DNA of 64,000 bases from Natronocalculus amylovorans (GCF_023638035.1 NZ_JAKRVX010000004.1:186001-250000); one strand, 5' to 3'. Positions 33,876-43,758 are shown, numbered from the stretch's first letter. The notes: generated by a model not told the origin, from the letters alone. Made by a program: numbers and translations.

Positions 33876-35420
33876 CTACGGCTGCGGTGGTTGTGTGTGA
33901 TTTCGTGATTCTCTAACGCCAAACGCACGAGTAACACCGTTTGTCCACCCAAATCCATCTTGAAGGTCGTACTCGCCACCACCAGCCTCGCCTGTTGCAT
34001 CGACGACATCGTACTTCTCGACTACCTTGCCCTGCTCATCGAACACGCGCTCTGTCAGCGTCCGCCACCGGGTTGCGATTCGATCGGCAAATTCTGTCTG
34101 CCCATACTGGTCGAGTCCTTCGACAGCAAACCACTGTAATGGCGCCCAGCCGTTCGGATAATCCCACTGTTGGCCGCTTTCGGTGGGTGTTGTTACGAGT
34201 CCACCTGCTGAGAAGAACTTCTTTTCAAGTTGCGTTTTGACTGCATCGGCTCGATCGTCCGCAGCAACACCAAACGTCAGTGGCACAACGCCCGCGAGCG
34301 TCCACTCCTCTGTTGTGGCTTCCGCGGTGAAATCGTAGTCGAAATAGAACTGCCTCTCGGCATCCCAACAGTAGCGTTCAATCGCATGTTTCCGCTGTGC
34401 TGCGCAGTCACGATATGACTCTGCGGCGCTCGCCTCTCCAATAGCGTCATGCCACCGTGCAAGCGTCGATTCGAACCCATACATGATCGCATTAAGATCA
34501 ACCGGCACGAGTTCCGTTGTTCGAATTGTTTCCAGCCGATCGCTGTCACGGAGCCAACGACTGCTAAAGTCCCAGCCGGACTCACAGGCTGCGCGAAGGT
34601 CTCTATACAGCTGGTTTCGATCGGCGACAGGCACGTTCTTAGCAAGCTCGACATCCTCTTTGTATGACTCTGGACGTGGATCTGCTCGATCGTCAAAGTA
34701 GCGGTTACACACGGTTCCATTCGGAAGCCGTACAACACGACGAGATGCTGGGTCTGCGGCAGTAACCGTCTCTGCCCCATCCATCCAGAAGGTGTACTCT
34801 TTGTCGAGTGCGTTGAGATATGGTTTCACTGCCGCAACTCCATCTACTCGCTCCAAGATTGAGACCAGCTTGAAAAACAGCGGCGGCTGGGATCGAGAGA
34901 GGAAGTACAGCCGATTCCCGTTTGGAATATGTCCGAACTCATCGATAAGATACGCAAAGTTGTCACACATCGATCGTACAAGGTCGATATTGCCTGACGC
35001 TGCAAGTCCTTCTGCGGTGAAGTAGCTGTCCCAATAAAAAATCCCACTGAATCGTCCGCCTGGAACGATATATGGGTTGGGGAGCGGAATACGTGACTGT
35101 CGGTTGGTGGTCTGTACTTTATCCGAGCTGCGAGTGAGGTGGACCCAGAGGTGGTCGATGTGTGCATCCAATGTTTCTGCGCTGTGGGTAAACTCGACTC
35201 CGGGCTCTGCGGGAGGTTCAAATGCACGATCGACGAATGCCGCCAGATCAAACGATGGATCATCCAACTTCGAAACGGCAGCCGCAATTTCGTGCTCGTC
35301 AACAACTGGTGTGCTATCGACGAATCGTTTCGAATCCGCAAAGAGTCCAGCACGTTGGACGGCCTCAAAGAGTGGGCCAGAGAGCTGTGGATAGGTTTCT
35401 GTTGGATGCCCGAAAGTCAT
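33876..35420 (-). CDS. GH37 trehalase
   Basis: A 514-residue alpha,alpha-trehalase, which splits trehalose to two glucose molecules by inversion. Both family signatures are present, PGGRFSGIFYWDSY and QWDYPNGWAPLQW. The likely catalytic Asp is in ESGWDFSSRW and the Glu in KVVEKYDV. There is no signal peptide, so it is probably cytoplasmic. GH37 is mainly bacterial and eukaryotic, so an old transfer is plausible. It follows folCP after 35 bases but has its own TATA-like CTTTTAG (35446-35452) about 28 bases before the ATG, plus an operator-like site. Confidence 0.93.
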   Translation of the reverse strand: MTFGHPTETYPQLSGPLFEAVQRAGLFADSKRFVDSTPVVDEHEIAAAVSKLDDPSFDLAAFVDRAFEPPAEPGVEFTHSAETLDAHIDHLWVHLTRSSDKVQTTNRQSRIPLPNPYIVPGGRFSGIFYWDSYFTAEGLAASGNIDLVRSMCDNFAYLIDEFGHIPNGNRLYFLSRSQPPLFFKLVSILERVDGVAAVKPYLNALDKEYTFWMDGAETVTAADPASRRVVRLPNGTVCNRYFDDRADPRPESYKEDVELAKNVPVADRNQLYRDLRAACESGWDFSSRWLRDSDRLETIRTTELVPVDLNAIMYGFESTLARWHDAIGEASAAESYRDCAAQRKHAIERYCWDAERQFYFDYDFTAEATTEEWTLAGVVPLTFGVAADDRADAVKTQLEKKFFSAGGLVTTPTESGQQWDYPNGWAPLQWFAVEGLDQYGQTEFADRIATRWRTLTERVFDEQGKVVEKYDVVDATGEAGGGEYDLQDGFGWTNGVTRAFGVRESRNHTQPPQP

Positions 35421-35421
35421 A

Positions 35422-35437
35422 TACTACGGTTGTAGTA
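35422..35437 (-). promoter_or_regulatory. TrmB-like operator before the trehalase gene
   Basis: TACT-N8-AGTA, with the inner palindrome ACTAC-GGTT-GTAGT, lies between the trehalase TATA-like box and its ATG. Halobacterium TrmB, a sugar-sensing regulator, is known to bind a TACT-N7/8-AGTA-type motif. Sites placed downstream of the TATA box go with repression when glucose is low. The match in sequence and position is good, but TrmB itself is not in this window. Confidence 0.55.
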
Positions 35438-35455
35438 ACGCGGGCTAAAAGGAAG

Positions 35456-37924
35456 TTACGAGTCGATATCTGCTCCGGCGTTGTTTGCAGCATGGATAAC
35501 ATCAACTGCGGCTCGATTTTCGTCAACGTCGTGTACTCTAATCACATCCGCTCCTCGATCGGTTGCAAGCGCTGTCGCCGCGATCGTTGCAGCAAGCCGG
35601 TCAGCAGCATCACGATCGATGTGTCCGAACATGGACTTGTGTGAGTGTCCAACAAGCACCGGACAGCCAAGCGCATGGAACTCACCGATCCGGTTGAGCA
35701 GCGCAAAGCTTTCTTCGGCAGTTTTCCCAAATCCAAGCCCCGGATCGACGATTAGCTTCTCCCGCTGTATTCCGGCTTTTTCAGCTAGCAGCACACGCTC
35801 TCGAAGTTCGTTGATCACATCAGCGACAACATCATCATAGTCGATAATTCGATCGGGGTCAACCGGTGTATCGATCGAGTGCATAATAATCACCGGTACG
35901 TCACGTTCGGCGGCAAGCACACGCATCTGTGGGTCTTCTAGACCGGTAACATCGTTGATGATATCCGCCCCGGCGTCAAGCGCGGCTTCTGCGACGGCCG
36001 CTTTCCGTGTATCCACTGAAATGTGTACGTCTAACTCCGAAATTGCCGCAATAACGGGGACGATTCGATCGATCTCCGTCTCAACAGAAACTGGCTCCGC
36101 ACCAGGGCGGGTGCTTTCTCCACCGATATCGATGATGTCAGCACCAGCTGCACACAGCGACTCTGCCTGTTCTTTTGCAGCCTCCAAATCAACGTACTCT
36201 CCGCCGTCATGGAAACTATCCGGTGTGACATTGAGAATTCCCATGATCGCGGTCTGTGTGTCCCACGGATAGTCGTTGTCCGCGGCCGACCTCGCATCCG
36301 ATCGCCTAATCTGTCCGTAGATTATGTCTGCGATCGAAGACAACCCCGCTGATTGCTTCTGTAACGCTTCATTCAGCTTCGTGAAGGCGGCTGTTGAGCC
36401 AGTTAGTAGGATCGTTTGTAGCTCACCAGTCGTCGTCACACCCGAGACCGCACAGTCGCCACCGGCACGGACCATCGACTCACTGATGATGGCAGCTTGA
36501 CGGTGAGAAACGGTGAGCTCGATAGTGTGATGTGTTGTTTGTTTGGCGAATCGATCGATCGTTTCAGTGTCCATCTCCGCATGGGAAAGCAGTTGCTGGG
36601 CACGCTCCTGATTCGGGACTCGCTTTTCTGTGGCAGTACGGGTTATTTCTGTTCGTACCTCTGCAACAAGGAATAGCGAGCCGGTAAGCAGAATACAATC
36701 TCGCTCGTTGGCTTTCGATCGTGCAGTTGCCAGTGCGTCCGAAACCGTTCCTGCAGTTGCTACATCTTCAGCCCCTGCAGCACCGAATACCTCCGCAAGG
36801 ACAGCTGGATCCTCGGCTCGATCGAGGTTCGGCTCACAGGTAACCACTGTATCGGCTTTCGGAAGTGCACCAACCATCTCATCGTGATCTTTGTCATGCA
36901 TTGCCCCAAAGACGAGGTGGAGGTTCTCATACGAGAGCGTTGAGAGCGTCTCTCCAAGCGTTTCACATGCTGCTGGATTGTGTGCACCATCGAGAATGAG
37001 AAATGGCTGTTGTTCGACGACCTCAAACCGTCCCGGCCAGTGCGCGTTTCTCAGCCCCCGTTCGATCGTCTCACTGCTACTTTCGAACCCTGCGATCGCT
37101 TCGAGCTGTTCAACCAGTGCGACTGCAAGCGCAGCGTTTGTTGCTTGATGCGCACCAAGCTGTGGAATCTGGCTTGTAATCGTCTGTCTCTCGGTTTCGA
37201 TCGTGACTTCGGATTCAATATGATTCACTCGACCGTTATATGTTGGTGAGACCTCACTGCCTTCTCCAACAGTAACAACACTACCATTGACTTCCTCCAC
37301 AACCGATCGCACCACAGCTAATGCCTCGCCAGTTGTGCCGGTGACAAACGGTTGGTTCGGTGGGGCGATCTTTGCTTTCGTTCGGGCAATCTCCTCGATC
37401 GTCTCTCCGAGTACACCAGTGTGTTCAAGCGTCACGTTGGTTACACAGCCACAGAGCGGATCGACTGCGCTGGTTGCATCATACTCTCCACCAAGGCCAA
37501 CTTCGAGCACTGCAACATCAACCCCTTCGCGGGCAAAATACCAAATCCCCATTGCGGTCACAACCTCAAAGAATGTGAGTGGGTTTCCGGCAGCCGCTCG
37601 CTTGATCAAAAACGGCCGTGTTCTATCGATGAATTCCGAAATGGCTCCTTTCGAGATCATCCGCCCATCGATTCGAATTCGTTCCCGGACGGTCTCCAGA
37701 TGTGGTGAGGTGTAGAGCCCAACGGTATAGCCTGACTCTCGAAGAATCGACTCCGTCATTCGAGCAGTACTTCCTTTCCCGTTTGACCCTGCAATCTGTA
37801 TGAATTTCACGTCGTCCTGCGGGTTGTCCACTTCCGCAAGCAGTTCCGTCACCGACGCTGTACCGGGACGGACGGAGAACCGGCGGAGATCGAAAAGAAA
37901 GTTCGCGGCCTCGTAGTAGTCCAT
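35456..37924 (-). CDS. folCP: Bifunctional dihydrofolate synthase / dihydropteroate synthase
   Basis: An 822-residue fusion. Residues 1 to about 430 are FolC: IQIAGSNGKGSTARM (ATP P-loop), YTSPHLETVRERI, and FLILDGAHNPAACETL. Residues from about 555 are FolP: AIMGILNVTPDSFHDGGEY, IIDIGGESTRPGAEPV, INDVTGLEDP, VDPGLGFGKTAEES and VLVGHSHKSM. It makes dihydropteroate and then adds glutamate. About 120 residues between the two (435-550) form a separate alpha/beta-looking region that belongs to neither enzyme. FolCP fusions are known in haloarchaea. The initiator ATG at 37924 directly begins the MDYYEAANFLFDLRRFS pattern usual for FolC. Confidence 0.95.
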   Translation of the reverse strand: MDYYEAANFLFDLRRFSVRPGTASVTELLAEVDNPQDDVKFIQIAGSNGKGSTARMTESILRESGYTVGLYTSPHLETVRERIRIDGRMISKGAISEFIDRTRPFLIKRAAAGNPLTFFEVVTAMGIWYFAREGVDVAVLEVGLGGEYDATSAVDPLCGCVTNVTLEHTGVLGETIEEIARTKAKIAPPNQPFVTGTTGEALAVVRSVVEEVNGSVVTVGEGSEVSPTYNGRVNHIESEVTIETERQTITSQIPQLGAHQATNAALAVALVEQLEAIAGFESSSETIERGLRNAHWPGRFEVVEQQPFLILDGAHNPAACETLGETLSTLSYENLHLVFGAMHDKDHDEMVGALPKADTVVTCEPNLDRAEDPAVLAEVFGAAGAEDVATAGTVSDALATARSKANERDCILLTGSLFLVAEVRTEITRTATEKRVPNQERAQQLLSHAEMDTETIDRFAKQTTHHTIELTVSHRQAAIISESMVRAGGDCAVSGVTTTGELQTILLTGSTAAFTKLNEALQKQSAGLSSIADIIYGQIRRSDARSAADNDYPWDTQTAIMGILNVTPDSFHDGGEYVDLEAAKEQAESLCAAGADIIDIGGESTRPGAEPVSVETEIDRIVPVIAAISELDVHISVDTRKAAVAEAALDAGADIINDVTGLEDPQMRVLAAERDVPVIIMHSIDTPVDPDRIIDYDDVVADVINELRERVLLAEKAGIQREKLIVDPGLGFGKTAEESFALLNRIGEFHALGCPVLVGHSHKSMFGHIDRDAADRLAATIAATALATDRGADVIRVHDVDENRAAVDVIHAANNAGADIDS

Positions 37925-38003
37925 ACTGCCGAATTTCGCTGCCGCCGCTTTAGCATACTGGTCCCGGACGATCGTTCACCGATCATCCCTCTACGCTTCA
38001 CGC

Positions 38004-39764
38004 TCACTCGATGACGGCCGTATCAATGCGGTCGATCGCAATCCGACGGCCGATCAATCCACACACCACCAAGAGAACAAGCGGAAGGATGTAGCCACCT
38101 ACCCAAACCGAGGTTGGCGACAGTGTTGTAATCGTTGCTCCAGCAGCCTCAAAGAGTGGCGCCGGTGCTGCGACAATGGAGGCCGCCTCTATGGCAAGGA
38201 TTTCAAGCAGTGCAGGGATGACCGTTCCAATGAGCAGTGCGACACCCTGTTGTACAGTTGTACTGGAGAGTGCAGTGACGGCTGCGATGCTCGCACATAG
38301 CACGATCGGAATCGTGTAAACCACGGTTGCAATCATACTGGGTGGGACTACCTCCCGATCGCCAGCGATCGACGTTGCGCTGAGTCGTGGAAATACCGTC
38401 CCAACGCCTGCGGCGATGGCATTTCCGACAAGAATCAGAACCAATCCGATGCCACCGATCGCGGCAATCGTTAACAGTGGGTGTCCAGCAATGAGGCCAC
38501 TCCCCACAACACCGATCACAACGACTGGCACACCAATCGTACGCGATGGCAGCGACAGTCCCTGAAGATACGTTGAACCACCTATCCCACTCGTGAGCAG
38601 TGCTGGCCGGACTGCACCGAGATCGCCAAACGGATTGAGGCTTGTTGCTGCACACAGAAACCACGGCACTGCGATCGCAATAATAATTGGAAGCGGCTGT
38701 AGCGCTGCCTCAATGCCAGTTGTCACTGCAATATTCCCAAGAAACACCGAAAACATGAACAGCGGGAAGATGAGAAACCACACCAAACTTGGATTTCGAC
38801 GAATCCGAAGCAGTGAGACTGTCCCAATGCGATCGGCCGCGATCGAATCGGTCCAGAGCGGAACTGGTTGTCGTGCTGTATGCAGTGCACCATCCGGACT
38901 CGAAGCGACCGTATGAGGTTCGGACCGATCAGATTTGGGCTTCGAGTGATCCACTGGAACATCCGACCAGAGACGTGTTGCAAGCCGCGTCGTAAGCAGA
39001 ACGCCGCCGAGCAACAGTCCGATCGAAACTGTAGTTCCAATCACCGCATACGATGGCACAACAATCACTGGGGTTCCAAGCAGCGCAAGATCAAGGAGCC
39101 ATGCGATCGGTAGCTGCCCAAACACTGCCCAACTGAACAGCGTCGTGACGTTGTTGAGCATGATCCCCCCGAAAAACACGATTGCAATCACGAAACTCAG
39201 TATCGTCTTATATTGTGCGATAACGCGAACCCGGGTAACTAACAGCGCGGCGGTGAACCCACAGACCGCCCCAAGTGCGATCGTCGACAGAAACAGCAGC
39301 ACTACCGTAAGCGGGATTGTTACCAAAAGCAGCGGTGAGGCAAACCCATACGCAAGCACAATTGTGATTAACCCCAAGATAGGGGCGACGTATGCGCCTG
39401 TTCGGAGCGTTTCTGCAAGCAGAATCCCGACAACGATCGCTCGGTCCGGAACAGTCGATCGGAGGAGATCAATATGATCCGGCGTATGCTCGTTTTGCGC
39501 AATACGGGAGGCAGAAATAAACGCAATAAATAGCCACAGAAATCCAACTGCACCTCCTCGAAGCTCTGGTGTAAGCGGTATTGCGATCGAAATCTCGTCA
39601 CGCGCCTGTAAGAAGACATACGAGAACAGCGATAGCGGAAGCAGGCTGAACGAGAGTGCACCAACAAGAAGCACAACCTTCGCTGTGTCCGATCGGATCT
39701 CTCGACACGTTCGAACAAATTCCGTCCATCCAAGCTGTGTCCCAAGCCGAACCGACTCACTCAT
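38004..39764 (-). CDS. ABC-2 type exporter membrane subunit
   Basis: A 586-residue integral membrane protein with about 12 hydrophobic helices in two halves, separated by a charged cytoplasmic loop near residues 285-320 (DVPVDHSKPKSDRSEPH). Its start overlaps the stop of the ATPase gene at 39757 by eight bases, so the two form an ABC exporter. The frame is open upstream to 39896, but the ATG at 39764 (MSESVRLGTQLGW) gives the sensible N-terminus. The substrate is unknown. Haloarchaeal ABC-2 permeases of this long form are common. Confidence 0.85.
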   Translation of the reverse strand: MSESVRLGTQLGWTEFVRTCREIRSDTAKVVLLVGALSFSLLPLSLFSYVFLQARDEISIAIPLTPELRGGAVGFLWLFIAFISASRIAQNEHTPDHIDLLRSTVPDRAIVVGILLAETLRTGAYVAPILGLITIVLAYGFASPLLLVTIPLTVVLLFLSTIALGAVCGFTAALLVTRVRVIAQYKTILSFVIAIVFFGGIMLNNVTTLFSWAVFGQLPIAWLLDLALLGTPVIVVPSYAVIGTTVSIGLLLGGVLLTTRLATRLWSDVPVDHSKPKSDRSEPHTVASSPDGALHTARQPVPLWTDSIAADRIGTVSLLRIRRNPSLVWFLIFPLFMFSVFLGNIAVTTGIEAALQPLPIIIAIAVPWFLCAATSLNPFGDLGAVRPALLTSGIGGSTYLQGLSLPSRTIGVPVVVIGVVGSGLIAGHPLLTIAAIGGIGLVLILVGNAIAAGVGTVFPRLSATSIAGDREVVPPSMIATVVYTIPIVLCASIAAVTALSSTTVQQGVALLIGTVIPALLEILAIEAASIVAAPAPLFEAAGATITTLSPTSVWVGGYILPLVLLVVCGLIGRRIAIDRIDTAVIE

Positions 39765-40530
39765 GCTGTGGCTCCGGTGCAGCACGCTCCATCCCTCCAG
39801 GCGGCTCACGCGTAATGGAAAGGAAGACGTCTTCGAGACTCTGTTTGTCACCGCTCTCTGCGCTCTGGACAAGTGCCATCGGCTCTCCTTCCGCAACTAA
39901 TCGGCCCTCATTGAGCACTCCGACCACATCTGCATGCTCCTCAACGACAGGGAGAATATGCGTTGAGAGAAAGACCGTTTTCCCGCTTGCTGCGAGATCA
40001 TCGATCATTGTCCGCATCGTCCGCGCAGCCCGCGGGTCAAGCCCACTTGTCGGCTCATCAAGAAAGAGGACTGCGGGGTCGTGCAGCTGTGCCTGAATGA
40101 ACGCTGCCTTCTGCTTCATCCCCTTCGAATAGGAGGAGATACGATCGTCCAAATCGTCGATCAGAGAGAGTGCTGTTGCTAATCGATCGATCCGTTCCGT
40201 AGCTTTCTCGATCGGTATCTCCCGTAATCCTGCGATATACTCAAGCTGTTCTCGTCCAGTGAGTTCATCGTATAGTGGTGGTGTCTCCGGGAGGTAGCCA
40301 ATGTGTTTTGCTACTGCAGATCGATTCTCGATCGACGCACCCATGATGTGTGCTGTCCCATGCGTGGGTTTGAGCAGGGTTGCCAATATCCGCATCGTGG
40401 TCGTTTTCCCTGCACCATTCGGGCCGAGAAAGCCATACACTGTGCCAGTCGGAATAGTTACCGATAAATCAGATAGTGCAACGCTCTCACCGTACTGTTT
40501 GGTGAGGCCGTTCGTTTCAATAGCAATCAT
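39757..40530 (-). CDS. ABC transporter ATP-binding protein
   Basis: A 257-residue ATPase. The motifs are Walker A GPNGAGKTTT, signature SSYSKGMKQK, Walker B VLFLDEPTSGLDP and the H-loop in FLSTHIL. The SYSKG signature and the C-terminal extension are typical of ABC-2 exporters. It drives the membrane protein encoded just downstream. Confidence 0.95.
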   Translation of the reverse strand: MIAIETNGLTKQYGESVALSDLSVTIPTGTVYGFLGPNGAGKTTTMRILATLLKPTHGTAHIMGASIENRSAVAKHIGYLPETPPLYDELTGREQLEYIAGLREIPIEKATERIDRLATALSLIDDLDDRISSYSKGMKQKAAFIQAQLHDPAVLFLDEPTSGLDPRAARTMRTMIDDLAASGKTVFLSTHILPVVEEHADVVGVLNEGRLVAEGEPMALVQSAESGDKQSLEDVFLSITREPPGGMERAAPEPQHE

Positions 40531-40581
40531 GGAGGGTTTACTGTCAGTTCCGCTACCGACCCTATTACTTTTTTGCTGTCG

Positions 40582-42165
40582 TTAGTCGTGTCTGAAACAG
40601 CGCAGCCCGGTGAACGCCATCGCCATATCGTGTTCATCTGCCGCTGCAATCACGTCCTCGTCATTGACGGACCCACCGGGCTGGATCACCGCTGTAATCC
40701 CTGCTTCTGCAGCCGCTTCGATCCCATCCGGGAATGGGAAGAACGCATCCGAGGCCATCACTGCACCATCCGCATTTTTACCATCTGCATCCCGATTGGC
40801 CTTCTTCGCTGCCAGTTCAACCGCATCAACACGCGACACCTGTCCAACGCCAAGCCCCACCGTTTCAGTCCCTTTGGCGAACAGAATGCCGTTCGATTTG
40901 ACGTGTTTGAGTGTTTTCCATGCAAACAGCATCGTTTCGACTTCCTCAGCAGTCGGTTCACGCTCTGTGACAAATTCGAGGTCAGTCGTATCTGGTGCCG
41001 CCAAGTCCCGCTCTTGGACTAATCGCCCACCAACGATCGGTTTCTCGGTTAGTCGCTCAGTAATCTCTCCAAGTTCGCCTACATCGAGGACACGAAGATT
41101 CTTCTTTTCGGTAAGGACATCGATCGCTGCCTCTGTGTAGCCAGGGGCGACAACAACCTCCTTAAATGAGTCAACGATCGCTTCCGCAGTGTGTGCGTCA
41201 CAGGTTCGGTTCAGCGCAACAATGCCACCGAATGCACTTTTTGCATCGGTTCGAAGCGCTCTGTCGTACGCCTCAGACAGGCTCTCCGCAGTTGCCGCAC
41301 CGGCCGGATTTGTGTGCTTAATAACCGCCGCTGCTGGCTCATCAAACTCTTTGATTAGGTTCAGCGCACCATCTGCATCGTTGTAGTTGTTATATGAGAG
41401 CGCTTTTGCACCTTCGTTGAGCTGTTTTGCACTGACAACGTTCGCCTCCGCACAGCCATCATTTGCGTACACTGCGGCATCTTGGTGTGGGTTCTCTCCG
41501 TACCGGAGTGTATCCGAAAGCTCATCAGAGACGAGCCGACGCTGTGGGAAATCCCCACCAGTATCGCCTTCAATCTCGACCGTTCCAGCCTCCGTATCGA
41601 CTGTTACACGATCTTCTGCAAACCATCGGACTGCTCGTGGATAGGCTGTAAACTCACCGTCCTGTAGCACTCGTGTTTTGAGCGAATCTGCGTTGTCGGA
41701 TTCGTAGACCGGAACTGCCTCTTGGGTTACGATCGGTCCGCCATCAACCTCCGAAGTTACAACGTGCACTGTGCAGCCAGTCATTCTGACACCGGCAGAG
41801 AGCACCTGCTCGTGCGCGTCCATCCCTGGGAACGATGGCAACAGTGATGGGTGGACATTGAGCGTTGTTGGTGCGTGAGAAATGAATGCCTCTGTTAGCA
41901 CACGCATGTAGCCGTCGAGACAGATAATGTCGAAATCATAGCTCTCAAGCTGTTTGAGAACCCGCTCCTCGTGAGATTCACGTGATTCGTTTTCGTTCTT
42001 TGTCACAACTTCGGTTGGAATCCCTCGCTCACTTGCAGCCTCGATAACGGGTGCACCATCTGCATTCGTGAGCACGACAGATAGCTCTGCACCGCCGGGT
42101 GCTCGATCGGCAATATGCAGTAGATTTCGGCCACGGTTGCTTGCAAGCCCTGCGATTTTGATCAT
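40582..42165 (-). CDS. purNH: Fused GAR formyltransferase (PurN) and AICAR formyltransferase (PurH domain)
   Basis: A 527-residue fusion. Residues 1 to about 195 are PurN-like: KIAGLASNRGRNLLHI, and TTLNVHPSLLPSFPGMDAHE with the catalytic His and Asp region. Residues 205-527 are the AICAR transformylase part of PurH: LRYGENPHQDAAVY, LSYNNYNDADGALNLI, AAVIKHTNPAGAA and IQPGGSVNDEDVI. The IMP cyclohydrolase domain of bacterial PurH is absent, as expected in archaea, where PurO does that step. The ATG at 42165 starts MIKIAGLASNRG. It is divergent from purB, so two purine genes share one promoter region. Confidence 0.94.
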   Translation of the reverse strand: MIKIAGLASNRGRNLLHIADRAPGGAELSVVLTNADGAPVIEAASERGIPTEVVTKNENESRESHEERVLKQLESYDFDIICLDGYMRVLTEAFISHAPTTLNVHPSLLPSFPGMDAHEQVLSAGVRMTGCTVHVVTSEVDGGPIVTQEAVPVYESDNADSLKTRVLQDGEFTAYPRAVRWFAEDRVTVDTEAGTVEIEGDTGGDFPQRRLVSDELSDTLRYGENPHQDAAVYANDGCAEANVVSAKQLNEGAKALSYNNYNDADGALNLIKEFDEPAAAVIKHTNPAGAATAESLSEAYDRALRTDAKSAFGGIVALNRTCDAHTAEAIVDSFKEVVVAPGYTEAAIDVLTEKKNLRVLDVGELGEITERLTEKPIVGGRLVQERDLAAPDTTDLEFVTEREPTAEEVETMLFAWKTLKHVKSNGILFAKGTETVGLGVGQVSRVDAVELAAKKANRDADGKNADGAVMASDAFFPFPDGIEAAAEAGITAVIQPGGSVNDEDVIAAADEHDMAMAFTGLRCFRHD

Positions 42166-42351
42166 ACCTGATTCTCTAAGCGCGGATGAAAAACTATTGC
42201 GGTACAGACTGTGAATATATCCACGTCCATGCATCTATTCTTTGTTCGAGGCGCGCACACACGTTTCTGATATACACGATACTGGTTATATTATTCTCAA
42301 TCCGAAGACTGAACCGACATTCTTTTTTCCATATCAACTGGAGATGCGACC
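42166..42351. promoter_or_regulatory. Shared divergent promoter region of purNH and purB
   Basis: The 186 bases hold no gene. AT-rich elements such as GGTTATATTATTC (about 42285-42297) can serve as TATA boxes. GGAG at 42340 lies about nine bases before the purB ATG and could be a Shine-Dalgarno site, suggesting a leadered purB mRNA. I see no copy of the inverted repeat found at purK. Confidence 0.45.
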
Positions 42352-43758
42352 ATGACGCTTCCTCGAGAGGATCCATTGGCTGCGGTTTCACCGCTTGATG
42401 GTCGCTATGCGCGCCGGACAGCACCGCTCAGTGGCTATGCAAGTGAATCGGCACTGATGCGTGCACGAACTGAAGTTGAGGTAGAGTACCTCATCGCACT
42501 GGCTGACCTACCAGAAACGCCGATCGAATTGGATACTGACGCCATCTCTGCACTCCGAGAAATCGTCTCCGAGTTTGATGGTGCTGACGCTCGACTCATC
42601 AAAGAGTTAGAGGTCAGCGGTGCACATGGATACACGGCAACTAATCACGATGTCAAAGCGATCGAGTACTTCGTTCGCATCCGACTTGATGAGTCCCCAG
42701 CGACCGAGGACGCAGAACGACTGTATCCATGGATTCACTTCGGGCTGACAAGTGAGGATGTCAACAACCTCGCACACCGACTCCTTGTTGGGGGTGCAAT
42801 GGAAGACGTACTCATTCCTGCAGCAATCGATCTTCGAGACCAACTCACCGACATTGCACAGGAGTATCGTGACCTCCCAATGCTGGCACGCACACATGGG
42901 CAACCCGCAACACCAACGACGTTCGGTAAAGAGATGGCTGTGTACGCCTCACGGCTCGGTACCGCAGTTGCGCGGGCACAGTCTGCAACCGGAGATCTTA
43001 GCGGCAAGCTTGCTGGCGCGTCAGGAACATACGCCGCACACGTTGCCGCATATCCGAGCATTGATTGGCAGGTATTCTCCGAATCGTTCGTAGACACGCT
43101 TGGCCTGGAACACACCCGCTTGTCAACACAAGTGAACCCATGTGACGATCTTGCGACGCTATTCGACGCAGTTCGTAGCATCAACAACATCCTGATCGAC
43201 CTCGATCGGGACATGTGGCTCTACATCTCCGATCGCTATCTCGGACAGAAGACCGTTGCTGGCGAAACCGGCTCGTCGACGATGCCGCACAAAGTGAACC
43301 CGATCGACTTTGAAAACAGCGAAGGAAACCTCTCGAAAGCAAACTCGGATCTTACGTTCCTTGCAGATTACATTACGACCTCCCGACTGCAGCGTGATCT
43401 CTCCGATTCTACGGTGAAACGAAATATCGGTGCCGCATTTTCGCACTGTTTGATCGGTTACGGGAAAACTGAGGCAGGACTCGATAAGATTGTGCCGAAC
43501 GAGCACGTCATGCGCGAAGAGCTCGTAAACACACCGGAGATTATTGGTGAAGCAGTCCAGACAATCCTCCGCCGGGAGGGAGACACAGAAGCCTACGAGC
43601 GTGTGAAAGAACTCACTCGTGGGCAGGACGTCACGATCGAAGATTTCCATAATCTGTTTGCGTCTCTCGATGTTGACGAGAATGTCAAAACTGAGCTGCA
43701 GGCACTCACACCCGAGACATACATCGGTATTGCCTCAGGTCTTGTTGATGAAATCTGA
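42352..43758 (+). CDS. purB: Adenylosuccinate lyase
   Basis: A 468-residue fumarase/aspartase-superfamily enzyme that acts twice in purine synthesis, on SAICAR and on adenylosuccinate. AAVSPLDGRYARRTAPL opens the protein. Catalytic-region motifs are THGQPATPTTFGKEMA, the signature loop GETGSSTMPHKVNPIDFENSEGN, and HYD-like TSEDVNNLAHRL. Length and order are typical. It converges on nothing; the zinc ribbon gene follows on the same strand after 78 bases with its own promoter elements. Confidence 0.96.
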   Translation: MTLPREDPLAAVSPLDGRYARRTAPLSGYASESALMRARTEVEVEYLIALADLPETPIELDTDAISALREIVSEFDGADARLIKELEVSGAHGYTATNHDVKAIEYFVRIRLDESPATEDAERLYPWIHFGLTSEDVNNLAHRLLVGGAMEDVLIPAAIDLRDQLTDIAQEYRDLPMLARTHGQPATPTTFGKEMAVYASRLGTAVARAQSATGDLSGKLAGASGTYAAHVAAYPSIDWQVFSESFVDTLGLEHTRLSTQVNPCDDLATLFDAVRSINNILIDLDRDMWLYISDRYLGQKTVAGETGSSTMPHKVNPIDFENSEGNLSKANSDLTFLADYITTSRLQRDLSDSTVKRNIGAAFSHCLIGYGKTEAGLDKIVPNEHVMREELVNTPEIIGEAVQTILRREGDTEAYERVKELTRGQDVTIEDFHNLFASLDVDENVKTELQALTPETYIGIASGLVDEI

